Source: CAZLLV01 sp964560325 (GTDB taxonomy: Bacteria; Acidobacteriota; Thermoanaerobaculia; Multivoradales; DATKCC01). From it: DNA of 21,491 bases. The stretch covers positions 1 through 21,491 of the forward strand of contig CAZLLV010000546.1 in the NCBI GenBank assembly GCA_964560325.1. Direction: 5' to 3'. Every line of letters begins with the position of its first letter. Within the stretch, counting starts at the first letter, position 1. A program made the position numbers and the translations under genes. Below are positions 8,674 to 15,463 of the stretch, one piece after another. A model generated the notes under the pieces. It was given only the letters and a program-made list of their open reading frames with translations. It was not told the DNA's origin and ran no database searches.

Positions 8674-8692
8674 GGCGCGATGCGATCGCGCC
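8674..8692 (-). repeat. REP-like palindrome 1 (GTAG head on minus strand)
   Basis: GGCGCGAT and ATCGCGCC form a perfect 8-bp stem around a 3-nt loop. Read on the minus strand, the palindrome is preceded by GTAGGG. It is nearly the same sequence as palindrome 2 and lies head to head with it, 18 bp apart. Confidence 0.7.
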
Positions 8693-8710
8693 CTACGACT
8701 CGCAGAACCG

Positions 8711-8733
8711 GTAGGGCGGGATCGTATCCTGCC
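8711..8733 (+). repeat. REP-like palindrome 2 (GTAG head)
   Basis: Starts GTAGGGCGGGATCG. Its stem GGCGGGAT / ATCCTGCC has 8 pairs, one a G-T pair, around a 3-nt loop. Same family as palindromes 1 and 5. Confidence 0.7.
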
Positions 8734-8778
8734 GCCGCCCGATCTCTCGGCCGGACCTCGACTTAGGTGATGTTTGGA

Positions 8779-8804
8779 GTAAGGGAGGAGCCTTGTCTCC
8801 TCCC
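8779..8804 (+). repeat. REP-like palindrome 3 (GTAAGGG head)
   Basis: GGGAGGAG (8783-8790) and CTCCTCCC (8797-8804) form a perfect 8-bp stem around a CCTTGT loop, preceded by GTAA. It is closely similar to palindrome 4, which lies in the opposite orientation. Confidence 0.65.
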
Positions 8805-8805
8805 G

Positions 8806-8849
8806 CCGCGCCGCCAGGCGCGGAGAAAGGTTCGGAGATCACCGAGCCT
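8806..8849. repeat. Two further hairpins between palindromes 3 and 4
   Basis: Hairpin 8806-8823 has a perfect 7-bp stem (CCGCGCC / GGCGCGG, loop GCCA). Hairpin 8828-8849 has an 8-pair stem with one G-T pair (AGGTTCGG / CCGAGCCT, loop AGATCA). They fill the spacer of the inverted pair formed by palindromes 3 and 4. Confidence 0.55.
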
Positions 8850-8850
8850 C

Positions 8851-8876
8851 GGGCGGAGACAAAGCTCCGCCCCTAC
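8851..8876 (-). repeat. REP-like palindrome 4 (GTAG head on minus strand)
   Basis: GGGCGGAG (8851-8858) and CTCCGCCC (8865-8872) form a perfect 8-bp stem around ACAAAG. On the minus strand the head reads GTAGGGGCGGAGC, followed by a TTTGT loop. It pairs as a tail-to-tail partner with palindrome 3. Confidence 0.7.
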
Positions 8877-8887
8877 GACCGTTCTCC

Positions 8888-8910
8888 GTGGCGGGATCGC
8901 ATCCTGCCGC
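8888..8910 (+). repeat. REP-like palindrome 5 (degenerate head)
   Basis: GGCGGGAT (8890-8897) and ATCCTGCC (8901-8908) with loop CGC repeat the stem of palindrome 2 exactly. The head is degenerate (GTGG instead of GTAGGG). Confidence 0.6.
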
Positions 8911-8945
8911 CCAACTGCGCCGGCTGAGAAGTCCACCGAACGGTA

Positions 8946-9115
8946 GGCTCGGGGCGCGGGGCGTGCGCGGCGCAGGGGTCTGAAGCCGGCGAGCTGGCAA
9001 GTCAGGGGCGGAGTGCACGCCAGCATAGGCGCCGAGCTGAAGCCAGGCGAGGCCTCCGGTGGCCTGGTAATCCGCCGAGCCGTCCCGGAGCCGCGCACGC
9101 CCCGCGCCCCGAGCC
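8946..9115. repeat. Long inverted-repeat element C (26-bp perfect arms)
   Basis: Positions 8946-8971 are the exact reverse complement of 9090-9115; the arm begins GGCTCGGGGCGCGGGG. The 118-bp interior has its own hairpins, for example CCAGGC / GCCTGG near 9043-9066. The element is 170 bp long, almost the size of element B but with a different arm sequence, and its arm resembles that of element A. It ends 13 bp downstream of the era stop codon, so it could cap the 3' end of the phoH-era transcript, although no U-tract follows. No target-site duplication was found. Confidence 0.8.
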
Positions 9116-9128
9116 GGCTGCTCGCCCC

Positions 9129-10067
9129 CTACTTCCCCGCCCCGTAAACTTCCCGGTCCAGGTCCGCCAGCACCCGCCGGTTCTCCCGCCAGTTCGCCTC
9201 TTCCTTGACGTGCAGGTCGAGGTAGACCCGCCGCTCCAGGTACTCCTCCAGGTCGAGCCGTGCCGCGGTGCCGATCTTCTTGATCATCGAGCCCTGCCGC
9301 CCGATCAGGATGCTCTTCTGCCCCGGCCGCTCGACCAGGATCGAGGCGTAGATCCGCACCAGGCCCTTCTCCGCCTCCTCCTCCCACCGCTCGATCGTCA
9401 CCGCCGTCGAAAACGGCAGCTCGTCCCGGGTCAGCTCGAGCACCTTCTCGCGGATCCGCTCCGCCACCAGGAAGCGCTCCGGATGGATCGTCAGCAGCTC
9501 CGGGTCGTAGAGCGGCGGCCCTTCGGGCAGGAGCTCCCAGAGAAGCTCCAGCAGACGCTCCACGCCGTCGCCGGTGAGCGCCGAGATCGGGATGATCTCC
9601 CGGAACTCCCCGGTCTCGGCGTAGCGCCCGATCCGCGGCAGGAGCGACGGCTTCGAGACCTGGTCGATCTTGTTGAGGAGGGCGAGCTTCGGCGTCTTCA
9701 CCCGCGCGACCAGCTCGAGCATGAACTCGTCGCCCTTGCCCGGCGGCTTCGAGGCGTCGACCAGCAGGCAGGCGACGTCGGCCTCGCCCAGCGCGTCGGT
9801 CGCGTGGACGACCATCTGTTTGTTCATCCGGTGGAGCGGCTTGTGGACCCCCGGCGTGTCGTAGAAGACCATCTGGCCGCGCTCGGACGACAGGATGCCG
9901 ATGATCCGGTGACGGGTGGTCTGCGGCTTGTCGGAGACGATCGCCACCTTCTCCTCGAGGAGGCGGTTCATCAGGGTCGACTTGCCGGCGTTCGGCCGGC
10001 CGACGAGCGCGACCGTGCCGGCGCGGGGCGCCTGGCCGCTCAGGGCGCGGGGCGCCTGGCCGCTCAC
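9129..10067 (-). CDS. era: GTPase Era
   Basis: Ribosome-associated GTPase needed for 16S rRNA 3'-end maturation and 30S assembly. The 312-residue product has G1 GRPNAGKST (23-31), G2 TTRHR (50-54), G3 DTPG (70-73), G4 NKID (132-135) and a SAL G5. The C-terminal KH domain includes LVERPGQKSILIGRQGSMIKKIG, the RNA-binding part that contacts the 16S 3' end. The start is GTG at 10067: it overlaps the preceding gene's stop (GTGA) and has a GGAGGAG site 5 nt upstream. The first 16 residues are two copies of (M/L)SGQAPRA-type sequence made by a 24-bp tandem duplication, which lengthens the N terminus ahead of the G domain. It is the last gene of the phoH-pgpH-ybeY-corC-era run, where YbeY and Era share a role in 16S maturation. 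Confidence 0.97.
   Translation of the reverse strand: MSGQAPRALSGQAPRAGTVALVGRPNAGKSTLMNRLLEEKVAIVSDKPQTTRHRIIGILSSERGQMVFYDTPGVHKPLHRMNKQMVVHATDALGEADVACLLVDASKPPGKGDEFMLELVARVKTPKLALLNKIDQVSKPSLLPRIGRYAETGEFREIIPISALTGDGVERLLELLWELLPEGPPLYDPELLTIHPERFLVAERIREKVLELTRDELPFSTAVTIERWEEEAEKGLVRIYASILVERPGQKSILIGRQGSMIKKIGTAARLDLEEYLERRVYLDLHVKEEANWRENRRVLADLDREVYGAGK
10020..10067 (-). repeat. 24-bp tandem duplication at the start of era
   Basis: Two adjacent 24-bp units differ only at the first base (GTG start codon in the outer unit, CTG in the inner). Each encodes eight residues around SGQAPRA. The reading frame is kept. The inner CTG marks where an ancestral start codon may have been. Confidence 0.85.
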
Positions 10068-11419
10068 GACGCCTCCTCCCCCGCCGCGACCTCGGCGGCG
10101 TCCGGGGCGAGCGCTCCCTCATCGCCGGCGGCCGGGGCGAGCGACTCGACCCGCACCCGCGCGACCCGCCGGTCGTCGACCTCCTCGACGATGTAGCGCA
10201 GCCCGTGGCTCTCGACGCTCTCCCCGACCTCCGGCACGTCGCCGAGCAGGCTGAACACCATGCCGCCGACCGTCTCCCACGGCACGTCCTCGCCCAGGTC
10301 GATGCCAAACAGCTCCTCGAGCTGGTCGACGTCGGTGCCGCCTTCGAGCATCCACGCGCCGCCCGGCAGGAGCTGGTTCTCGGGGTGCGCCTCCTCGTGC
10401 TCGTCGACCAGCTCGCCGACGATCTCCTCGACCAGGTCCTCGACCGTCACGACACCGGCGGTGCCGCCGTACTCGTCGACCACCACCGCCATCTGCTGGT
10501 AGCGCGCCTGGAGCTCGCGCAGGAGCTGGCCGAGCGGCTTGGTCTCCGGGACGAAGAAGGGCGGGTTGGCGAGCTTGCGCGCGCTCGCCGCTCCGTCCTT
10601 GCCGTTGCGCAGCGCCTTCAGCACGTCGCGGATGTGGACGATGCCGACGATGTGGTCGATCGAGCCGTCGTAGAGCGGGATGCGCGAGTGGCCGGAGTCG
10701 ACCAGCAGGTCGGCCAGCGCTTCGAGCCCCGAATCGACGGGGGCGAAGCGCACCTGCATGCGCGGCGTCATCACGCTCCGGACCGCCGTGTCGCTGAAGT
10801 CGACGATCCCCCGGACCAGCCGCTCCTGGCCCGGCTCTAGGATCCCCTCGCGGGTGCCGACGTCGATGAACGCCTCGATCTCGTCCTCGGTGACCTCGTC
10901 CTCCTCCTCTTCCACGCGGCGGCGCAGCCCGGCCGCCGGCAGCAGGATGACCGCGAGGGCGATGAGCGGCCCGAGGACCGGCAGGAGCACCCGGTAGACG
11001 CCGGTCAGGCGGTCGAGGGCGCCCTCCGGGTCCCAGCCGACGAGCACCCGGTTGAGCGCCTCCGCCGCGCCCACGACGACGAGGGTGGCGAGGCCGGCCC
11101 AGAGCGCGCTCCAGAAGAGAGCGGAGCCGAGGTCGCCGCCGCCGCGCGCCCAGAGGAAGCCGGCGAGACAGGCGAAGAGCGCGATCGGCGCCAGCTTGGC
11201 GAGCACCGAGAGGATCAGGCGGAACGCCTCGAAGCGCTCCGCCTGCTCGTAGATCCGCTGGATCCGCCCCTCGGCCTCCTCCGCCCAGTGGCGGAGGCGA
11301 ATCGGCCCGGCGCGCTCGATCAGCGCGGCGAGCGCCGAGAAGGCGACGGTGAACGGCAGGACCGCGGCCGCGGCCCACAGGAGCGGCGACGAGAGCCCGG
11401 CGAACGCGTCAGCGCCCAT
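10064..11419 (-). CDS. Hemolysin/CorC-family CBS-domain membrane protein
   Basis: Member of the CNNM/CorC group, linked in bacteria to Mg2+ (or Co2+) efflux and resistance. The 451-residue protein has a hydrophobic N-terminal part with about four predicted membrane segments (near 12-34, 68-92, 100-122, 142-164) in DUF21 position. An acidic linker EEEEDEVTEDEIEAFIDVG precedes the CBS pair (about 217-340), which includes SVMTPRMQV, HSRIPLYDGSIDHIVG and MAVVVDEYGGTAGVVTVEDLVEEIVG. The C-terminal CorC_HlyC domain (about 352-428) carries GTDVDQLEELFG and TVGGMVFSLLGDVPEVGE. The DUF21 part is diverged and long, so its transport role is less certain than that of the soluble half. It starts 11 nt inside ybeY with a GGAGG site and overlaps era by 4 nt. 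The ybeY-corC linkage is also seen in gammaproteobacteria. Confidence 0.9.
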   Translation of the reverse strand: MGADAFAGLSSPLLWAAAAVLPFTVAFSALAALIERAGPIRLRHWAEEAEGRIQRIYEQAERFEAFRLILSVLAKLAPIALFACLAGFLWARGGGDLGSALFWSALWAGLATLVVVGAAEALNRVLVGWDPEGALDRLTGVYRVLLPVLGPLIALAVILLPAAGLRRRVEEEEDEVTEDEIEAFIDVGTREGILEPGQERLVRGIVDFSDTAVRSVMTPRMQVRFAPVDSGLEALADLLVDSGHSRIPLYDGSIDHIVGIVHIRDVLKALRNGKDGAASARKLANPPFFVPETKPLGQLLRELQARYQQMAVVVDEYGGTAGVVTVEDLVEEIVGELVDEHEEAHPENQLLPGGAWMLEGGTDVDQLEELFGIDLGEDVPWETVGGMVFSLLGDVPEVGESVESHGLRYIVEEVDDRRVARVRVESLAPAAGDEGALAPDAAEVAAGEEAS

Positions 11420-11918
11420 CGCACGCCTCCACCGCTTCCCCGGCGCCCGGCCCGGTCCCCCTGCCGTCGATCCAACGCGTCCGCAACTCCTCTTCGAGCG
11501 TCTCCATCTCTCCCTCGTCGGTTTCGTGGTCGTGGCCGAGGCAGTGCAGCACCCCGTGGAGCAGCAGCACCCGTAGCTCGCGCGCCGTCGAGTGCCCCGC
11601 CGCCTCGGCCTGGCGCCGGGCGACCGGCACGGCGATCACCACGTCTCCCAGGTGCTCCCCCTCCGGACCGCTCCCGCCCGGGAACGACAGCACGTCGGTC
11701 GGCGCGTCCTTGCCGCGGTAGGTCCGGTTCAGGCGGCGCATCTCTCGATCGGTCGTCAGGCGGGCCGCGAAGCTCGCGCCCGGAGCGAGCTCGGCGAGCA
11801 GCCGCTCGAGCCAGGGCAGCAGATCGGGGTCCTCGCCCTCCGGCGCGCCGGTCGGGTTCTGGAGCGCGATCTCCGGCGGCGGTGCGCTCCCGCCGGCGCC
11901 TGGGTCCTCGGCGGTCAT
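11409..11918 (-). CDS. ybeY: Endoribonuclease YbeY (rRNA maturation factor)
   Basis: Zinc-dependent single-strand endoribonuclease acting in 16S rRNA 3' processing and ribosome quality control. The 169-residue product has the family signature HGVLHCLGHDH (121-131), giving the three zinc ligands His121, His125 and His131, followed by ETDEGEM. Upstream it has LNRTYRGKDAPTDVLSFP (63-80), also diagnostic. The ATG at 11918 shares one base with the pgpH stop (TGATG), so translation probably depends on re-initiation; no separate Shine-Dalgarno is visible. The first ~30 residues are Gly/Pro-rich and unconserved, so a later start cannot be excluded, but the coupling supports this one. It lies between pgpH and corC, as in other phyla. 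Confidence 0.96.
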   Translation of the reverse strand: MTAEDPGAGGSAPPPEIALQNPTGAPEGEDPDLLPWLERLLAELAPGASFAARLTTDREMRRLNRTYRGKDAPTDVLSFPGGSGPEGEHLGDVVIAVPVARRQAEAAGHSTARELRVLLLHGVLHCLGHDHETDEGEMETLEEELRTRWIDGRGTGPGAGEAVEACDGR

Positions 11919-14383
11919 CACGAGGCCCGGGCCGAAGGCTCCGCAACCGGCTCGTCCCGCTCGGCCGCCTCGGCGACGGCGGAGAGCTCGGGCGCGGCGT
12001 CGCGCCGCCCCCCCCGCCGGGTGTCGCGGTCGAAGTCGTAGCCCGGGTAATCGATCCGGTGGTGGAAGATGGTGGTCAGCACGTGGACGAAGGTGCGCGA
12101 GACCTGCTTGATGTCCGAGAGCGTCAGGTCGCTCTCGTCGAGCTGCCCGTCGTCGAGACAGTCGCTCACGATCTTGCGCACCAGGGTGCGGATCTTGAGG
12201 TCGGTCGGCTCCGCCAGCGTGCGGCTCGCGGCCTCCACGCCGTCCGCCAGCATCAGCACGCCCATCACCTTGTTCTGCGGCTTCGGGCCCGGGTAGCGGT
12301 ACTTCTCCTCGGTCACGTCGTCCTTGCGCTCGGCCTGCTCCTTGGCCTGGTCCTGGGCGCGCTGGTAGAAGTAGCTCACCAATCGCGTGCCGTGGTGCTG
12401 CGCGATCGCGTCGCGCACCGGCTGCGGCAGGCGGTGCTCGTCCGCCAGGTCGAGGCCGTCCTTGACGTGGCTGATGATGATCAGCGCGCTCATCGAGGGC
12501 GCCAGCTTGTCGTGGCGGTTCTGCCCCGCCCGCTGGTTCTCGACGAAGTAGTCCGGCCGCAGCATCTTGCCCACGTCGTGATAGAGCCCGCCGGTGTAGG
12601 CGAGGATCGAGTCCGCCTCGATCGCGTCGCACCCCTCCTTGGCGAGGTTCGCCACCATCAGCGAGTGCTGGAAGGTGCCCGGCGCCTCGAACGCGAGCCG
12701 GCGCAGGAGCGGCAGGTTCGAGTTCGCGAGCTCGATCAGCTTGATGTCGGTCGTGATGCCGAGCGACGACTCGAGGATCGGCACCGAGAAGCTTCCGACC
12801 GCGCCGACCAAGAGGCCGCCCGCGAAGGCGCAGAGGACGTCGAAGGCGACCTGGATGGGATCGGCCCCGACGCCGCTGCCGAGCGCGGTCAGGATGAGGA
12901 CCGTCAGCACGTTGAGCCCGCCGACGACCAGGCCGATGCGGGCGAGCGCCAGGCGCTGCTTGATCTGGTACGCATCGACCGCATAGATGGCGCCGAGCGA
13001 GCCGACCGCTGCATAGAGAGTGACCCAGAGAGCGTCGGGACCGGCCAGGCGGCTCACCAAGACCGCGAACAGAAACGCCAGGAGCGAGGCGACGGTACGG
13101 CCGAAGAGGAGCGCCGCGAGCAGCGCCAGGCCGGCGAACGGTACACCGTAGGCGTAGCTCCGGAAGCTGTCGAACGGCGCCGCGTCGAACGACTGGGCGA
13201 GCGCGCTCGAGACGAGGAAGGTGAACTTCGCTCCCAGGATGCTCACCAGGAGGAGCAGGAGCACCTCGCCGTACAGGCGGTTGCGGCTGTGGTCGGCCAC
13301 GCGCTCGCGCGCGAGCGCCGGCCAGAGGACGAGCGCCGAGAGAGCGAGCAGGCCGACGGTTCCGATCAGGGGCATCAGGCGGCCGGCGATCCGGTTGCGT
13401 CCGGTCGCCTCGGCGATCATCCGCGCCTCCGCCGGATCGATCTGGTCGCCCTGGCGCACGATCACCTGCCCCTTGCGGATCTGCTTGAAGACCGGCGCCA
13501 CCGCGGCGGCCGCCGCCTCCTGCCGGGCCAGAGTCTCGCTCCGGTTCGAGGTCAGGTTCGCCGGCAGGTTGGCGAGCACCAGCTCCACCACCTCCTGCCG
13601 CTGGGCCGGTGACAGGTCGCGCCAGTCCTCGGCCTCCGACTCGAGGAAGTCGCGCACCTCCCCGGGGTAGTCGAGGTGGTCGTAGAGGTCGAGGTGGCGG
13701 CCCTCCGTATCCGACTGGAGGTTGCGCAGCGTCACGCCGCGCCCCTGGTTCTCGAGCAGGCGCGACTTGCCCTCCACCACGCCGCGCCGCAACGCCCGCG
13801 CGGCGAGCGTCCTGACCCGGTCCTCCAGGTCGTCGGCGAACCCCTGCGCGGACAGGGCGGCGGCCTGCGTGCGGGAGACCCGCAGGCCGGAAGCGCGCGA
13901 CAGGGCGACCGTCAGGTCCCCCGGCGAGACGTCGCCGCTGCGGCTGTCGAGCTGGCGCCCCGCGGCGAACAGCGCCGCCATCTGCCGCTCCAGCCGGTCG
14001 GCGGCGGCGGTGTCGAGGTCGTAGACCGGCGGCACGTCGGCCCGCGCCCGCGCCTGCTTCTCCTCGGTCGTCTCCTCGTCCGGCACCAGCACGTCGGCAG
14101 GCGCCACGTAGTCGCGCCCCGCGATCTCCCCGTCGCGCGCCTCCGGAATCGGCAACAGGCCGCCGGGCGTCAAGCCCCACCCGCCGACCACGAGAAGCAG
14201 GGCGACCCAGAAGACCGGCACCTCGAGCAGGGTCTCCCAGCGCTCGCCGAGGCGCCGCTGGAGGCGCGCGAGCCGCGTCTTCGGACCGCGGCGCACCGGC
14301 TCCTTCCGGCTCTCGCTCCGGACCGCGCCCTTGCCGTTCCTGCCGGGCGAGCGGGCGGACCGCTCGGGCTGGCGACTCGCCAT
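11918..14383 (-). CDS. 7TM-HD cyclic-di-AMP phosphodiesterase (PgpH/YqfF type)
   Basis: Membrane protein of the 7TMR-HDED / 7TM / HD family; characterised members (PgpH of Listeria, YqfF of Bacillus) hydrolyse c-di-AMP. The 821 residues divide into a basic N-terminal tail, a first membrane helix (about 55-75), an extracytoplasmic domain to about 330, a cluster of hydrophobic helices (about 335-545), and a cytoplasmic HD domain. Metal ligands are visible: H573 (TFQHSLM), H602-D603 (YHDVGKM), H639 (IISHV), H663-H664 (AQHHGT) and D714 (MLADGVEA). The insertion RYPGPKPQNK (695-704) is typical of the family. It begins 2 nt after the phoH stop with a GGAGG site about 10 nt upstream. Presence of this enzyme implies c-di-AMP signalling, though no cyclase lies in the window. 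Confidence 0.93.
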   Translation of the reverse strand: MASRQPERSARSPGRNGKGAVRSESRKEPVRRGPKTRLARLQRRLGERWETLLEVPVFWVALLLVVGGWGLTPGGLLPIPEARDGEIAGRDYVAPADVLVPDEETTEEKQARARADVPPVYDLDTAAADRLERQMAALFAAGRQLDSRSGDVSPGDLTVALSRASGLRVSRTQAAALSAQGFADDLEDRVRTLAARALRRGVVEGKSRLLENQGRGVTLRNLQSDTEGRHLDLYDHLDYPGEVRDFLESEAEDWRDLSPAQRQEVVELVLANLPANLTSNRSETLARQEAAAAAVAPVFKQIRKGQVIVRQGDQIDPAEARMIAEATGRNRIAGRLMPLIGTVGLLALSALVLWPALARERVADHSRNRLYGEVLLLLLVSILGAKFTFLVSSALAQSFDAAPFDSFRSYAYGVPFAGLALLAALLFGRTVASLLAFLFAVLVSRLAGPDALWVTLYAAVGSLGAIYAVDAYQIKQRLALARIGLVVGGLNVLTVLILTALGSGVGADPIQVAFDVLCAFAGGLLVGAVGSFSVPILESSLGITTDIKLIELANSNLPLLRRLAFEAPGTFQHSLMVANLAKEGCDAIEADSILAYTGGLYHDVGKMLRPDYFVENQRAGQNRHDKLAPSMSALIIISHVKDGLDLADEHRLPQPVRDAIAQHHGTRLVSYFYQRAQDQAKEQAERKDDVTEEKYRYPGPKPQNKVMGVLMLADGVEAASRTLAEPTDLKIRTLVRKIVSDCLDDGQLDESDLTLSDIKQVSRTFVHVLTTIFHHRIDYPGYDFDRDTRRGGRRDAAPELSAVAEAAERDEPVAEPSARAS

Positions 14384-14385
14384 CG

Positions 14386-15354
14386 TCAGCCCGCCTCCGT
14401 CTCCTTCTCCTGCTCGCGCTCGTAGCGGTCGTAGGCGGTGATCACCTGCTGGACGAGGTTGTGGCGCACCACGTCGCGCTGGTCGAAGCGGAAGAACTCG
14501 ATGCCGTCGATGCCGGCGAGCACCTTCTCGGCCACTCGCAGGCCGGAGCGCCGCCCCTGCGGCAGGTCGACCTGGGTCACGTCGCCGTTGACCACCGCCT
14601 TCGAGCCGAAGCCGATGCGGGTCAGGAACATCTTCATCTGCTCGGTGGTCGTGTTCTGCGCCTCGTCCAAGATGATGAAGCTGTCGTTCAAGGTCCGCCC
14701 GCGCATGAAGGCGATCGGAGCGACCTCGATGATCTGGCGCTCGAGCATCCGGGTGACCTTCTCGTACCCGAGGATGTCGTAGAGCGCGTCGTAGAGCGGG
14801 CGGAGGTAGGGGTTGACCTTCTCGACCAGGTCGCCGGGGAGGAAGCCGAGCTTCTCCCCCGCCTCGACCGCCGGGCGGGCGAGGACGATCCGGCGCACCT
14901 TCTTCTCGAGCAGGTACGCCGCGGCCATCGCCACCGCCAGGTAGGTCTTGCCGGTGCCGGCCGGGCCGATCGAGATGACGATGTCGTAGTCGATCATCGC
15001 CCGCAGGTAGCCGTGCTGGCGCAGGGTGCGCGGGGTCACCTGCCGGCTGGCCGCGGCGAGCATGCCCTCGGGCCGGAAGAACTCGACGAGCGAGGCTTCC
15101 GGGTCGTCCTGGATCACGCGCACGGCGGTGCGCACGTCGTTCGGCTTGAGCTGGTGCCCCGTCGCGACCAGCGCGCCGAGGCCCCCGATCAGCCGCTCGA
15201 CGGCGTGCGTGCCCTCCGGGCCGCCGGAGACGGTCAGCTCGTGGCCGCGCGCGGCGAGCTCAACCCCGAACGCGCGCTCCATGCGGCGAAAATTCTCGTC
15301 GTGGGTCCCGAAGAGGGCTTCGATCCCCTCCTCGGGCAGAGTGACCTGGGTCAT
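14386..15354 (-). CDS. phoH: PhoH-family ATPase (PhoH-like protein)
   Basis: Cytoplasmic P-loop ATPase of the PhoH/YbeZ group, linked to ribosome maturation through its partner YbeY; nuclease or helicase activity has been proposed for the family. The 322 residues carry an N-terminal one-strand KH-like region, then TPRTLRQHGYLRAM, Walker A GPAGTGKT (130-137), RPAVEAGEKLGFLPGD (160-175), Walker B FIILDEAQN (226-234), and NGDVTQVDLPQGRRSGL, all diagnostic. The ATG at 15354 matches the usual start and length (about 320), although no Shine-Dalgarno precedes it. The frame stays open to 15804 over hbd, but that is shadow. First gene of the phoH-pgpH-ybeY-corC-era operon; its promoter should lie in the 107 bp before it. 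Confidence 0.95.
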   Translation of the reverse strand: MTQVTLPEEGIEALFGTHDENFRRMERAFGVELAARGHELTVSGGPEGTHAVERLIGGLGALVATGHQLKPNDVRTAVRVIQDDPEASLVEFFRPEGMLAAASRQVTPRTLRQHGYLRAMIDYDIVISIGPAGTGKTYLAVAMAAAYLLEKKVRRIVLARPAVEAGEKLGFLPGDLVEKVNPYLRPLYDALYDILGYEKVTRMLERQIIEVAPIAFMRGRTLNDSFIILDEAQNTTTEQMKMFLTRIGFGSKAVVNGDVTQVDLPQGRRSGLRVAEKVLAGIDGIEFFRFDQRDVVRHNLVQQVITAYDRYEREQEKETEAG

Positions 15355-15416
15355 CGGGAAGGAGGGGGGTGGGGACGGGCGGAAGGCGTGGCGTACATCA
15401 CGAGCCTGTGAGTCTA

Positions 15417-15433
15417 GCGCAGGTGGCCTGCGC
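15417..15433. terminator. Short perfect hairpin between hbd and phoH
   Basis: GCGCAGG and CCTGCGC form a perfect 7-bp stem around a 3-nt loop. It lies 29 bp beyond the hbd stop and 63 bp before the phoH start. No U-tract follows on the minus strand, so a role as hbd terminator is a guess from position. Confidence 0.35.
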
Positions 15434-15440
15434 GACGCCC

Positions 15441-15463
15441 GAGGCCTCCGCCCGCGGGGCCTC
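15441..15463 (-). terminator. Hairpin at the hbd stop codon
   Basis: GAGGCC and GGCCTC pair around an 11-nt GC-rich loop, directly touching the hbd stop. Together with the hairpin at 15417-15433 it gives the hbd 3' end two stem-loops; neither is followed by a U-tract. Confidence 0.3.

Larger units (their letters stand above)
8429..9128. other. Gene-free palindrome-rich stretch between era and mgtE
   Basis: These 700 bp separate era (its 3' side) from mgtE (its 5' side) and contain no credible gene: the open frames give low-complexity products without ribosome sites. From left to right they hold inverted-repeat element B, a short AT-rich patch (GATTAAAAACGA, 8659-8670), a run of seven short hairpins, and inverted-repeat element C, which ends 13 bp short of the era stop codon. 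The mgtE promoter is probably here; the AT-rich patch next to element B is the only place that looks promoter-like, and no consensus could be fixed. Confidence 0.65.

Noticed and set aside
8429..8760. M-box type Mg2+ riboswitch before mgtE
   Set aside because: The region is dominated by a simple long palindrome, and none of the conserved M-box features could be recognised.
8674..8910. CRISPR array
   Set aside because: Repeats are palindromes of two subtypes in alternating orientation with irregular spacing, not direct repeats with uniform spacers.
8468..9115. Insertion sequence or composite transposon made by the long inverted repeats
   Set aside because: No transposase reading frame, no target-site duplications, and the arms of elements B and C differ from each other.
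11288..13612. 774-codon plus-strand open frame over ybeY and pgpH
   Set aside because: Mirror frame of genes with intact active-site motifs; its product is low complexity.
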